A stretch of DNA of 64,000 bases, taken from NCBI GenBank assembly GCA_021794275.1, contig JAJYRD010000076.1, forward strand, positions 1 to 64,000. The letters run 5' to 3'. How positions within the stretch are numbered: position 1 is the stretch's first letter; the number at the start of each line of letters is the position of its first letter. Origin of the DNA: Pseudomonadota bacterium. Its GTDB lineage: Bacteria > Pseudomonadota > Gammaproteobacteria > Acidiferrobacterales > Acidiferrobacteraceae. Both the position numbers and the translations under genes were made by a program. Below, in pieces: positions 1 through 8,772 of this stretch. The notes under the pieces were generated by a model. It was not told the DNA's origin, made no database searches, and saw only the letters and a list, made by a program, of their open reading frames with translations.

Positions 1-239
1 CAGATAGCAACCCAAAGGAGGAGCGGGAACCAGGGCGGTCTGCGACCGCTGCGGCTACGACCGCAGGGAGTCCCTACAGGGATCCCTCCCTGGGATAAAT
101 CCCGGGGTTTCCCGCGCAAACTAATGAGCGCCTCCCTGCGGGCCGTGTCCCGCTGATCAGAGCCTAGAAGCGTTCCAGGCCCATGTCCAGGGGCGCCCGA
201 GGTGGAGTTGCCGTTGTCGAGACGGTATCCTAGGGGTCT
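1..239. other. no supported gene; possible end of a degraded insertion sequence
   Basis: No gene can be supported here. One short plus-strand frame, closed by TAA at 122-124, carries a single CxxC pair (VCDRCGYDRRE). It is followed by an inverted repeat around CCTGGGATAAATCCCGGGG, which resembles the zinc-ribbon tail and terminal hairpin of IS200/IS605-type TnpB elements. The match is short, so this is only a suggestion. Confidence 0.2.
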
Positions 240-327
240 GGAGAGGTGGCAGAGCGGTCGAATGCGGCGGTCTTGAAAACCGTTGAAGGGCAACCTTCCG
301 GGGGTTCGAATCCCTCCCTCTCCGCCA
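240..327 (+). tRNA. tRNA-Ser(UGA)
   Basis: Type II tRNA with a long variable arm. The acceptor stem GGAGAGG (240-246) pairs with CCTCTCC (317-323), the discriminator is G324, and CCA is encoded at 325-327. The anticodon loop CTTGAAA carries TGA at 274-276, which reads UCA and other UCN serine codons. The T-arm contains GGTTCGAATCC. Everything needed for a working serine tRNA is present. The minus-strand reading frame across it (GRDSNPRK...) is a well-known false ORF. Confidence 0.97.
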
Positions 328-439
328 ACCAATGAAAATAAAGGCTTGGATGGTGCGCCGGGACACATATCGGGGCACGGCCGATGCGATTGCCGCATTT
401 TCTGACGCCGCGCCTGCGGCTGTTCTCCGTTTCCGCCTA

Positions 440-900
440 CGCGTTGCGGCCAGCCATCACCACCTACCGGGACGGGTAGGCCAGTGTCTCCTTGCGCGCC
501 CGCGCACCGCCCTACGGACCACACAGATGCGGTCAGTTGACGTTCCATTCGCAAACCGGATGCACGCGCCCCGGGCAGGCGATGGCGGGAGTCTGCGCAG
601 GCGGTCCCGCAGCGCCTTGTCAGGCTTGGGACCGGTGATGCCGTTCCGTGGATAACGTGCCAGGGCCGTGACACCCAGATCCACCCCCCACCACACCTGG
701 ATCCCGGCTGTGCGCTTGAGTGGGTCCTCGGTGGCGGTCGACGGCGCAACGCGCTCTGTGACGGCTTGGGCTGGCCGCCGTCGGCCTTCCATGCCGCGTA
801 CTGGCGTTCCCACTCCGCGAATGCGCAGTTGTTGGCCAAGCGCCATGTCCGCCACGCGAGCGAAATGGCTCGCCTGCACGTTGATACGGAGCGGCCTGCT
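440..900 (-). pseudogene. degraded TnpB-type (IS200/IS605) protein relic
   Basis: Pieces of a TnpB/OrfB protein can be read on the minus strand, but only by changing frame. An N-terminal-like segment at about 840-780 (EWERQYAAWKADGGQPKPS) is followed in another frame, at about 687-590, by GVDLGVTALA and GPKPDKALRDRLRRL, which match the start of the TnpB RuvC-like nuclease region. In an intact protein these two blocks lie more than 100 residues apart, so the middle is deleted. The zinc-ribbon C-terminus is not recognisable. The relic abuts a broken HEPN/MNT pair, suggesting insertion there and later decay. Family assignment is by motif recall. Confidence 0.6.
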
Positions 901-904
901 GGTC

Positions 905-1018
905 AGAAAATAGGACTACGCGTAAAGCGGATCGCGGCAGGGTCTTGGCGGGCGTGCGATCACTCAAGACCACTTCGAGCCACTGGCGACTGCGTTCGCG
1001 GCGCGCCTCGTCGCTCAT
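905..1018 (-). pseudogene. HEPN-domain toxin relic (N-terminal fragment)
   Basis: A minus-strand start (MSDEARRERSRQWLEVVLSD) overlaps the end of the MNT relic upstream, as in two-gene HEPN/MNT modules. The following VLFSDQQAA resembles the FHxQQA helix of HEPN proteins. After about 40 residues the similarity stops where the TnpB relic begins, so the catalytic RX4-6H region is missing. The fragment is short and the call rests largely on its position after an MNT relic. Confidence 0.4.
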
Positions 1019-1402
1019 AAACGCGCTCTCCCTCAGCGAGCACGGCCGCGCCTAGGCCATTTCCGTTCATCTGCGCCCGCCGCCATTCCTGCACGGTCCA
1101 TACTATGACATCGCAGGAGAACGGCAGGTCCGCGCCTCGCAAGCGCGAGCGCTTCGGGCCTGTCTGTCGATCCACCGCTCCTCGGTCTCTTCACAGACAA
1201 GTAATAAATCCACGTCCGAGTCCTCGCTCGCCGTGCGGTGTGCAGTGTAACCGAACAGCCAGAGGGCCTGGAGAGAAAAGGCCGTTTTGAGGCGCGGCAG
1301 GAGGCGCGAACGAACCAAAGCGATCCGGGACTCGGATAGCAGGCGGCAGGCCGCCAGCCTGTCGGCTTTTTGGGTCTTGAGCCATTGTGCATCGACCCGC
1401 AT
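1016..1402 (-). pseudogene. MNT-type nucleotidyltransferase antitoxin relic (frameshifted)
   Basis: The N-terminal part, from an ATG at 1402, contains LWLFGYTAHRTASEDSDVDL, equivalent to the GSxxxG...SDxDL nucleotidyltransferase motif but with the GS serine replaced by Tyr. After about residue 75 this frame runs into unrelated sequence, while the expected C-terminus (VIVWTVQEWRRAQ...VLAEGERVYE) is read in another minus-strand frame at about 1110-1020. A frameshift near 1170 and the altered GS motif both argue that the gene is dead. It would have been the AMP-transferring antitoxin of the adjacent HEPN toxin. Confidence 0.55.
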
Positions 1403-1489
1403 AAGTCCCCGCGATGGGCGGAAGATCATCCGCTCGAGACGAGCTAGTTTATAGCAAATGGCAGGTCGCCGTGCCGGCGCACGCAAGCG

Positions 1490-1788
1490 CAGCCCCGCGT
1501 CTTTCAGGTATCCCGGCTATCCTTGCCCGCCCTGAAAAGGGAGGGGTTGGGCGTGCATTTTGATTCAGAGCGCGGGGGCGGGTAAACGTGAGGCGAGAGA
1601 CGCGTCGCGCTTGAGGTTCACCCGCCGAACTGCGGTTTGAGAGGGAACATCCCCCCGACCGATAGATGAGATGTCCCTCTTCGCGCCGTTCGCGGCCGGC
1701 GCCGCTTCCCCTTCTGGCTCATGGGTGTCTCTGCGCTATCATGGGCGAGACGCCGGTTTTTGGATAACGGCGCAGGAGGAGGCCCGGA
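1490..1788. other. intergenic region, no gene seen
   Basis: No reading frame here resembles a protein. The stretch at about 1530-1550 forms an imperfect hairpin (GCCCGCCCTGAAAAGGGAGGGG), reminiscent of the terminal hairpins of IS200/IS605 elements and possibly another trace of the decayed element nearby. Confidence 0.3.
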
Positions 1789-3531
1789 ATGCTTCGCGAT
1801 GTGATCACGGCGGACGCTCTTTTGAGCGAGGCGGGCGAGCAGGCCTATGCGCGTGGCAGTACCTCCTTCGAATCCGGCGCCGTAGTCGATCTTCGGGTGG
1901 GCGACGATGCGATCAGCGCGCGCGTCGTAGGCGACGAATACACGGTGCGGCTCTGGGTGGAGGAAGGGAATCTCTTCTGTTCTTGCCCCTGCCCCGTGGG
2001 CGATGACGGCGTCTTCTGCAAGCATGGTGTCGCCACCGGACTAGCCGCCCTCGCGCGCCTCGCGGGGGCATCTGCCGGGGGTGGCGAGGAGGACGAGTTT
2101 GCGAGGATCCGTCGGTGGCTTGGGAGGGCGCCCCGCGAACAGATCGAGGAGTGGCTTCTGGACCAGGCCCAGCGCGATCCCATGCTGCATAGTCTGCTCG
2201 ATGCCCGGGCAGCCCTCGGCGAGGCGGGCACCGCGAGCATGGCAACCCTCAAGGCCACCGTCGGGCAGGTCCTGAGCGTATCGGGCTACATCGACTGTCG
2301 TCATGTCCGCCAGTATGTCGAGCGGGCGTATGCGGCGGTGGACTTGATCGCGGGCCTGCTCAGGGATGGGCGCGCCGATATGGCGCGCGAGCTTGCGCAT
2401 TACGCCCTGAAACGCGGCATCGCGGCCTATGAACAGATGGATGACTCAGGGGATGAATTCGGGTCTTTGCTGCGGGAAGTCGCCGGGTTGCATCTCAAGG
2501 CCTGTCAGGCGGCCCCGCCTGAATCGGCGGCCTTCGGGAAAGAACTCTTCGCGCTTCTTATGCTCGATGGCTGGGGGCTGGTGGAGTTTTCCGACTACGC
2601 GCCCTGTCTCGGCGAGGCGGCACTGAAGGCCTTCCGGATGCTTGCCGAAAAGGAATGGGGGAAGGTCCCCGCGCAAGGTCCGGCGGACAAGGAGGCCGCG
2701 TCGCCGATCTCGTGCTATCGGATCACTTCCATCATGGAGGCGCTTGCCCGCGAGTCGGGCGATATCGATGCCCTTGTCGTCGTGAATAGCCGCCGCTTGC
2801 ACGCTTCGTATGATTACCTGAAGATTGCCGAGATCCTGATCGAGGCCGGCCGCCACGATGAGGCGCTCGAATGGGCGCAGGCCGGTCACGCCGCTTTTCC
2901 GAATCGTCGCGATTCGCGGCTCGTGGATTTTCTTGCCGACGAATATGCGCGCCTCGACCGGCACGAGGACGCCCTTCGGCTCGCCTGGGACCTGTTCCGC
3001 AGGGAGCCCTCCCTCATGGCCTACAAGCGCCTTGCCAAGAGTGCCGAACGGGCCATGGCCTGGGATGCGTGGCGCGCCAAAGCGCTCGGTTGGGTGCGCG
3101 AGGATCTCTTGAAGGCCGCGAGACGCGACCACGAGCGCCGATTCCGGGGGCACAGCGGTCATTCGCTGCTGGTGGAAATTTTCCTCTGGGAGGGCGACAG
3201 TGAGGCTGCGTTGGCGGAGGCCCGGGCCGGCGGGTGTGCGGAGGAGCTTTGGCTTTCGCTCACCGCCGCGCGGGAAGAGAGGGACCCAGGCGGTGCCGCC
3301 GAGATCTATCGCGAGCGCCTCGACCGCGTCGTCGATGGCAAGAAAAACTCGGCCTATGATCATGCCGCCTCGCTCGTGGCCAAGATCCAGGGCCTGATGC
3401 AGCGCGTGAGCCAGGAGGCGGAGTTTGTGGCGTGGCTCCAGTCGGTACGTGCCGCGCATAAGGCCAAACGAAACTTTCTAGAGCGGCTGGATAAGGTGGT
3501 GCCTCCCCGCGGCGAACGCCGGCCCGTGTGA
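1789..3531 (+). CDS. SWIM zinc-finger domain protein
   Basis: This 580-residue soluble protein has a SWIM-type zinc finger near its N-terminus (about residues 62-80, CSCPCPVGDDGVFCKHG: CxC...CxH), a motif that in other proteins mediates DNA or protein contacts. The rest is largely helical, with repeat-like segments (residues about 330-530 rich in A/E/R/L, e.g. EALEWAQAGHAAFPNRRDSR) that resemble TPR-like superhelices. The start is supported by GGAGGAGG a few bases upstream. Related SWIM proteins of this size occur in many bacteria without an assigned role. It is a single gene, followed by about 150 bp of non-coding DNA. The SWIM domain is clear; the function is unknown. Confidence 0.85.
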   Translation: MLRDVITADALLSEAGEQAYARGSTSFESGAVVDLRVGDDAISARVVGDEYTVRLWVEEGNLFCSCPCPVGDDGVFCKHGVATGLAALARLAGASAGGGEEDEFARIRRWLGRAPREQIEEWLLDQAQRDPMLHSLLDARAALGEAGTASMATLKATVGQVLSVSGYIDCRHVRQYVERAYAAVDLIAGLLRDGRADMARELAHYALKRGIAAYEQMDDSGDEFGSLLREVAGLHLKACQAAPPESAAFGKELFALLMLDGWGLVEFSDYAPCLGEAALKAFRMLAEKEWGKVPAQGPADKEAASPISCYRITSIMEALARESGDIDALVVVNSRRLHASYDYLKIAEILIEAGRHDEALEWAQAGHAAFPNRRDSRLVDFLADEYARLDRHEDALRLAWDLFRREPSLMAYKRLAKSAERAMAWDAWRAKALGWVREDLLKAARRDHERRFRGHSGHSLLVEIFLWEGDSEAALAEARAGGCAEELWLSLTAAREERDPGGAAEIYRERLDRVVDGKKNSAYDHAASLVAKIQGLMQRVSQEAEFVAWLQSVRAAHKAKRNFLERLDKVVPPRGERRPV

Positions 3532-3684
3532 ATCCATCGCGAGGTCCGCTAAGGCGGTCCTCCTCAGCCGCAACGGCAGGGCCGCGTGTGTTGTCTGTGC
3601 GACGGGTGAGGCGGGACCTATGCACATCGGATGCGCATTTTAATCTGGATTGCCTCAGAGGCGAGGCCTGATGGGAGTCGAACC

Positions 3685-4170
3685 ATGCTCAAGACACGCA
3701 TTCCCCCGCCCTTGTATATGCTCGCAGCGGGTTACGCCATGGATAAAACGGACCACTATCTCGTGCTGCCGATCGATCCCGCCATTGCGCAATGGGGGTG
3801 GCTGCCCGCGCTCCTGGGTGGCGTCCTTCTGGTGTGGGCGGGGGTGACGTTCTGGCGCGCGCACACGACGATCAATCCGCTCGTGCCCTCGAAGGCAAGC
3901 CACCTCGTGACGCATGGCCCCTTCCGCTGGACGCGAAATCCCATGTATCTCGCGCTCGCCTTGATGTTGGCCGGATGGGCGCTGTGGCTCGGTAACGCGG
4001 TGTCTTTCCTCGGCGTGCCTGTGTTTGTCCTGGTCGTGACGGTCCTGCAGATCGTTCCGGAGGAGCGCGTTTTACAGGAACACTTCGGCGAGGAGTATAT
4101 GCGCTATAGGGACCGCGTCAATCGCTGGTTCGGCCCTTTGAGGGGTAGGTGGTCGACCCGGGGATTCTGA
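3685..4170 (+). CDS. isoprenylcysteine carboxyl methyltransferase/phospholipid methyltransferase-family membrane protein
   Basis: A small integral membrane protein of about 161 residues with four or five hydrophobic segments and the family signature HLVTHGPFRWTRNPMYLAL (the G-x-F/Y-R-x-x-R-N-P-M/x-Y core), followed by EERVLQEHFGEEYMRYRDRV. In this superfamily the C-terminal half binds S-adenosylmethionine and methylates a membrane-embedded substrate; the bacterial substrate is generally not known. I chose the ATG at 3685, preceded by GGGAG, rather than the upstream ATG at 3631, because the extra 18 residues are not family-like. The gene stands alone and converges on the MFS gene downstream. 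Confidence 0.82.
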   Translation: MLKTRIPPPLYMLAAGYAMDKTDHYLVLPIDPAIAQWGWLPALLGGVLLVWAGVTFWRAHTTINPLVPSKASHLVTHGPFRWTRNPMYLALALMLAGWALWLGNAVSFLGVPVFVLVVTVLQIVPEERVLQEHFGEEYMRYRDRVNRWFGPLRGRWSTRGF

Positions 4171-4333
4171 CGTGGGTCACTCTGGTGTGAGGTCTCGGGG
4201 CCGCGACGCTCTGGAGGCTGTCGCCCCGCCCGAGGTCGGCAGGCCTGGGGCAATCCCAGGTCCGCCAACGATGGGGCGCAACGGGCATGAGGGCCGCAGA
4301 AGGGCGGCCGGCCTTTGGGAAACAAGTGGCAGC

Positions 4334-5614
4334 TTAGCGCTCGCCGTGGGCGGTCGTCTCGGATGGGGCGAGCGTATGGATGGGCACGAGGGTCCGCAGC
4401 CGCCAGGAGATGAGAAGTGCGAGGATTGCAAGTGCGCAAAGCAATCCTCCAGTGCCGGTCCACCCAAAGCGCGCATAGACGAGCCCGCCGCAGGTGCTGA
4501 TGATGGCCGATCCGAGATAATAGAAGAAGAGATAGAGGGATGCGGCCTGGGTCTTCGCGTGCGCGCGCCGCCCCACCCAGCTGCTCGCGATCGAGTGGCC
4601 GCCGAAGAAGGCAAAGGTGAGTACCGTGGTGCTGAGGAGTATGAGGGGGACTTGCTTACAGAAGCTCAAAAGGACGCCTGAAAGCAGTAAGGCAAGCGCC
4701 GTCCAGAAGACCTTGCGGCGGCCGATGCGTCCGGCCTTGTGCCCCATCCAGGATGAGCTGAAGATCCCGACGAGATAGACGCTGAAGAGGAGCCCGACCG
4801 TCGCCTCGTTGAAGCGGTAGGGGGCCGCCATCAAACGGTAGCCGAGATAGTCGTAGTAAGTCACGAAGATGCCCATGAGCAGGAAGCCTTCCGCGAACAG
4901 CCACCGCAATCCCACGTCCCGGAACGGTTCACGAAGGCCCGCAAACGCGGCGCGCGAGGGGGTGTGGCGTGGCGTGAAGTGTCGCGAGGACGGCAGGGAG
5001 CGCCAGAAGAGGGTGGTGGCGATCAGGGCGCCCATCCCGACTGCAGCAAGCGCCGCGCGCCATCCCCAAAGACTCGCCAATACCCCGGATAGCAGCCGCC
5101 CGGACATCCCACCCACGGCGCTGCCGCCGATATAGAGCCCCATGCCGAGGCCCACGGCATCCGTCTCCAGCTCCTCGTTGATGTAGGCCATGGCCACGGC
5201 CGGCACGCCGCTCAAGGTGATCCCGAGCAACGCGCGCATGAAGAGCAGTGCCGGCCAATCGGCGGCAAGCCCCGTCGCGAGCACGAGCAGCGCCGAGAGC
5301 AGAAGGGACGCAGTCATCACGGGCTTGCGGCCGAAGCGATCGGCGAGGGTGCCTGCGAAGAGCATGGCGACCGCGAGTACGCCGGTGGTGAGCGAGAGTG
5401 ATAGCGCGCTATCGGCAGGGCTTACGTCGTAGTGGCGGGAAAAGGCGGGCATGAGTGGCTGCACGCAATAGAGCGTGCTGAAAGTCGAGAGGCCGGCCCC
5501 GAAGAGTGCGATGTTCACGCGCCGGAAGGCCGGAGTCCCGAGCGCTATGGCCTTGCTGTCATGGGTCGATTGCACGCCGTTCAGGGTCTCCGCGGATCCT
5601 AGGCCTTGGTCCAT
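4334..5614 (-). CDS. MFS transporter (YnfM/AraJ-like drug or sugar efflux family)
   Basis: A 426-residue inner-membrane protein with twelve predicted membrane segments and the Major Facilitator loop motif GTLADRFGRKPV between TM2 and TM3, with a second copy GHKAGRIGRRKV between TM8 and TM9. The segment LSTFSTLYCVQPLMPAFSRHYDVSPADSALSLS resembles Escherichia coli YnfM and related proton-driven exporters. The substrate cannot be read from the sequence. The gene is monocistronic, with about 260 bp of upstream DNA in which I recognise no operator. It converges with the methyltransferase-like gene at its 3' end. Confidence 0.88.
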   Translation of the reverse strand: MDQGLGSAETLNGVQSTHDSKAIALGTPAFRRVNIALFGAGLSTFSTLYCVQPLMPAFSRHYDVSPADSALSLSLTTGVLAVAMLFAGTLADRFGRKPVMTASLLLSALLVLATGLAADWPALLFMRALLGITLSGVPAVAMAYINEELETDAVGLGMGLYIGGSAVGGMSGRLLSGVLASLWGWRAALAAVGMGALIATTLFWRSLPSSRHFTPRHTPSRAAFAGLREPFRDVGLRWLFAEGFLLMGIFVTYYDYLGYRLMAAPYRFNEATVGLLFSVYLVGIFSSSWMGHKAGRIGRRKVFWTALALLLSGVLLSFCKQVPLILLSTTVLTFAFFGGHSIASSWVGRRAHAKTQAASLYLFFYYLGSAIISTCGGLVYARFGWTGTGGLLCALAILALLISWRLRTLVPIHTLAPSETTAHGER

Positions 5615-5877
5615 ACGGGGCGTGCCGTCCTTAAGTGCTGCTGTTTTCGTGCGATGGCGCCTATTCTAGTCGGGATTCGAACCTGGGTGTGATAGGGCGG
5701 GATGGAGGCGTCCCGCGCCCAGACGACTGCGCGTATCGCATCCCGCGCCCCTGTCGGGCGCGAAGCCTCCAGGGTCCCGGCCAAGCGGGCCACGCGATGC
5801 GCTAGACTGTCATCGGGGCGCCCACGCACCGGGAGGATGATGATGACAAGGAACGGTAGCGAAGGAGCGATTGCCTT

Positions 5878-6348
5878 ATGCGGCGGGAGATAATGACCGG
5901 GATCGATATCGCAGCACCTCCCGAACGCGTCTGGGAGGTGCTCCTTGATTTTCCGGCCTACCGGGAATGGAATCCGTTTATCCAAAGACTCGAAGGTGCG
6001 GCGTGGGCGGGAGGCGTTTTGCGCGTCTCCATGCGACTTGGCGGGCGTCGGCCCATGACCTTCCGGCCGCGGATCCTGGTGGTGGAAGCCCCGCGGCTGT
6101 TGCGGTGGCGTGGGTCTCTCGGCATCCCGGGACTCTTCGATGGCGAGCATGACTTTGCGCTCGCGGCGCTGCCCTCGGGGGGTACGCGGTTTACGCACGG
6201 CGAGCGATTCTCGGGGCTTTTCGTGGGCTTCTTCGGGGCGCGGATGGTGGGGGCTACCAAGACCGCGTTTGCGGCAATGAATGAGGCTTTGCGACAGAGG
6301 GTCGAAGCGCGGGAAGCGCCGATGGACGCGGCCCATGACCATGTATGA
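5878..6348 (+). CDS. SRPBCC (START-like) domain protein
   Basis: This 156-residue soluble protein begins with the typical SRPBCC entry IDIAAPPERVWEVLLDFPAYREWNPFI, followed by alternating beta strands and a long C-terminal helix (ATKTAFAAMNEALRQRV) that lines the ligand cavity in this fold. Members bind lipids, polyketides or other hydrophobic molecules; the ligand here is not known. An in-frame ATG at 5893 (MTGIDI), preceded by GGGAG, is an equally good start and would remove five residues. The gene stands alone between an MFS exporter and a HEPN/MNT module. Confidence 0.82.
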   Translation: MRREIMTGIDIAAPPERVWEVLLDFPAYREWNPFIQRLEGAAWAGGVLRVSMRLGGRRPMTFRPRILVVEAPRLLRWRGSLGIPGLFDGEHDFALAALPSGGTRFTHGERFSGLFVGFFGARMVGATKTAFAAMNEALRQRVEAREAPMDAAHDHV

Positions 6349-6507
6349 CCCTGCGCGAAGTCTGGACGCAGGCTGGACTTCGGGGTCACCGGGAAAACCC
6401 GAGATCATGGGCAAGGTCCCGGATCGCGTGGGTACCCATTCTTGGGCTATCCGGTCCGATGGACCGCGGCTCTCGTTTTTCATATCCGCGTTCGCTAAGA
6501 TTGCGCT

Positions 6508-6807
6508 ATGGACACACGGCCCCTCACGCTTTTTGATGCGATCTGCACCGATCGGCTCGCCAGGCGGCGAGAGGTGGCGCAGGCGCGCGCACGCGAAGTG
6601 CTCGACTGGCTCGCGCAGCAGGGGGTCGCGGTCCGACTCATCGGTTCGCTGGCGGACGGGCGTTTCGGGCTCTACTCGGATGTCGATTTTTTGGTTACGC
6701 GCCTCGCTCATCCCCAGCAACGATACGCACTCGAGGCGGGCGTAGAAGATCGGATGGGTGGTTTGCCGTTCGATGTGATCTATGAAGATGAGGTGGATTG
6801 GGCGTGA
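6508..6807 (+). CDS. MNT-domain nucleotidyltransferase (antitoxin of a HEPN/MNT module)
   Basis: A 99-residue minimal nucleotidyltransferase with the active-site signature IGSLADGRFGLYSDVDFLV: GS at residues 46-47 and the metal-binding D58-x-D60 pair. In HEPN/MNT modules this protein neutralises the HEPN RNase by adding AMP to it. The stop codon overlaps the GTG start of the downstream HEPN gene (GTGA), the usual coupled arrangement. The frame is intact and all key residues are present, so it may still be made although its partner is frameshifted. The ribosome site upstream is weak. Confidence 0.75.
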   Translation: MDTRPLTLFDAICTDRLARRREVAQARAREVLDWLAQQGVAVRLIGSLADGRFGLYSDVDFLVTRLAHPQQRYALEAGVEDRMGGLPFDVIYEDEVDWA

Positions 6808-7299
6808 ATCCGCAGGCCTTGAGTGCGCTCATAACGCGTGACCAAGCGGGCATAGAGAAGGAGATGACGCTCCTCGAAAAGACGCTCGCGGTTTCCGCGC
6901 AGGATATGCTGAGTCTTTCCCCGATCCTGGATGAAGTGCGGTGGATTGCGATCGCCTCCATGATCGAAAAGGTCTATATGGGGTGGAGCGGATCATGAAA
7001 CGCATTGCGGTCGACGTCGACGGTTACTGCCCCAGGGCGATTCGTGGCGCCGGGATTTGGTGGAGCAAATGGGCATGCCGGTTGGAAGGCGCCCTGCGGT
7101 TTTCGTGTCCGCGACCGTGACGGAGATTCATGCGCTTCGTTCTTTCCGTCAGCGGGAACGCAATCTCTACGGTAGCGAGATCGAAAAGGGGCGGGCCCGG
7201 GATATTGTCATGCGGGCCCGTAAGGCCTGGGATCTTTGGAAGGCTGACGTCGAGCGTTTCCTGGAACTTTTGGGCGGCAGCACATCCACCGGGGTCTAG
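6804..7299 (+). pseudogene. HEPN-domain (HepT-like) toxin, frameshifted
   Basis: The GTG at 6804 opens a HEPN-like frame (ALSALITRDQAGIEKEMTLL...LDEVRWIAIASMIEKVY). Near 6980 the frame must shift by one base to continue as VERIMKRIAVDVDG, and near 7028 it must shift again to give LPQGDSWRRDLVEQMG...RSFRQRERNLYGSEIEKGRARDIV up to the TAG at 7297. Read this way the whole domain is present but split into three frames. The position expected for the RX4HXY active site reads R-QRER-N-L-Y, with Asn in place of His, so catalysis may have been lost as well. The antitoxin-like partner just upstream is intact. Confidence 0.65.
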
Positions 7300-7454
7300 G
7301 GCCCCGCATTGTCTCTCAGGCGTCTGCTCCGAAGTCCGCGGCTCCCGCCTGACACCGCTCGCTACGGGTGGTCTTCGGTGTCGGCGGGGCCTCTCAGGGA
7401 CGGGTATGCGTCACCTCGGCCGGCCGGATTCGTCGCTTGCGGGCCCATCGCGCC

Positions 7455-8321
7455 TTAGTCGATGGCCCCTGGTTCGGCTTGTGCGGCGAGCCTCGCCCGG
7501 CGCTGTTCTTCCTCGCGGCGCGCCGCGTCGATCTCGCGCAGGACCGCGGCGATATCGGGGGCGGTGGATTCTGGATGGTAGGTCCCGGTGAGGGGCGTGT
7601 CCGGCGCAAGGGTGCGTGCCTGATAGAGGGCCCACATCTCGCGCCCGTAGTCGCTCGCTGCAAGCTTTGGGGCAAAGCGCCCGAAGAAGATCGCAAGGTG
7701 ATCGATGTCGCGCACGAAGAAGGCCGCCGCGCTATTGTTCGCGACCGCGTTCAGGTGTTGCGGCAGGTCGATGATGACCGGGCCCGCGCGATCCAAAAGG
7801 ACGTTGTATTCGGAGAGGTCGCCGTGAACGATGTCGGCGCACAACATGCGTGCGACATCACGCATGAGGGTCGCATGGATGGCTGTGGCTTCGGCCTCCG
7901 TGAAGACCAGGTCCGAAAGCCGCGGCGCGGGATCTCCGGCTTCGTCGACTATGAGCTCCATGAGCAGCACGCCGTCCACGCAGAGATAGGGTTTGGGTAC
8001 ACGGACCCCCGCGTCGGCGAGCGCGAAGAGGGCGCCCACCTCGGCGCTCTGCCAGACCTCCTCACGCTCGTGACGCCCAAAGCGCGACTTGCTCGCCATG
8101 GCGCGGCCGCGTCGGCTGCTGCGTACCGCCCGACCCTCCTGATAGAGCACGGCCTGGCGGAAGCCGCGGCTGCGCGCCTCCTTGTAAACCTTGGCGCAGC
8201 GCACGCCCTGCGGGGTCGCGACGATGAAGAGATCGGCCTCCTTGCCGCTGCGCATGGGTTGAATGACATGGTCGATGAGCCCGTCTTCCAGTAGGGGCGC
8301 TAGGGCCTTAGGTGTGCGCAA
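7455..8321 (-). CDS. RIO-family atypical serine/threonine kinase
   Basis: A 288-residue protein with the RIO1 kinase core: the phosphate-binding segment GKEADLFIVATP with catalytic Lys in CAKVYKE, the hinge VLLMELI, the catalytic loop IVHGDLSEYNVLL with its HGDLSxYN motif, and the metal-binding IIDLPQ, where RIO kinases have IDxxQ. The C-terminus is a charged helix (IDAARREEEQRRARLAAQAE). Bacterial RIO proteins are small stand-alone kinases or ATPases; their substrates are mostly unknown and a link to ribosome assembly is suggested by analogy with archaeal and eukaryotic members. It starts at an ATG with no strong ribosome site. The neighbours suggest nothing further. Confidence 0.88.
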   Translation of the reverse strand: MRTPKALAPLLEDGLIDHVIQPMRSGKEADLFIVATPQGVRCAKVYKEARSRGFRQAVLYQEGRAVRSSRRGRAMASKSRFGRHEREEVWQSAEVGALFALADAGVRVPKPYLCVDGVLLMELIVDEAGDPAPRLSDLVFTEAEATAIHATLMRDVARMLCADIVHGDLSEYNVLLDRAGPVIIDLPQHLNAVANNSAAAFFVRDIDHLAIFFGRFAPKLAASDYGREMWALYQARTLAPDTPLTGTYHPESTAPDIAAVLREIDAARREEEQRRARLAAQAEPGAID

Positions 8322-8772
8322 GCGGGCTTACCGGACGATAGAGGGCGAAGGACGAAAAGGCTGGGGGGTCATGGTAGCGATCATGCGCCTATGCTACACG
8401 AGGAGATCAATCGGTGCGATAGATTCAAGCCACATAGGTAGCGGATCGATGACCCCGCTTCCGGTTACGACCGGCACGAAACGCGGGTACGCGCGGGCCC
8501 TCACGCGCAGAGATGTGGGGCGAGCGCGTCAGCGGAGCGGACGATACGTCCCCAAGGCCTTTGCATACGCCGATAAATTGGATAAATGGTCTCTCTTTCT
8601 GGCGCCTGTGATCCTCGTAAAAGCCGCCGCTTTGGTCGACCGGGCGTGTCATTGAAACGCCCCGGACTTATACTAAGGGCCGTCTGCGCGCGCGCTCTCG
8701 TTGTCCGCGAGCAGGCAGTGCCGCGGCGGCCCTCGCGCGCGGAGTCTTTTCGCAGCCAGGAGGTGCCAAACG
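8322..8772. other. intergenic region, no gene seen
   Basis: About 450 bp between the start of the RIO kinase gene and the next plus-strand gene. No convincing coding frame, tRNA or repeat. It must contain divergent promoters, but no clear -35/-10 pair stands out. A strong Shine-Dalgarno sequence (AGGAGGTG, about 8757-8764) marks the start of the downstream gene. Confidence 0.4.

Noticed and set aside
157-378. Minus-strand frame with [26 protein letters not shown]
   Set aside because: It is the reverse translation of the tRNA-Ser gene, a common false protein prediction.
3668-3690. GGAGTCGAACC, complementary to a T-arm, at the start of the methyltransferase-like gene
   Set aside because: No other tRNA parts nearby; it coincides with a ribosome site and start codon.
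5665-5700. GGGATTCGAACC on the plus strand, a reverse tRNA T-arm-like sequence
   Set aside because: No acceptor stem, anticodon arm or CCA can be folded around it on the minus strand.
7368-8294. Plus-strand 308-codon open frame
   Set aside because: Antisense shadow of the RIO kinase; composition is not protein-like and the minus-strand frame has clear kinase motifs.
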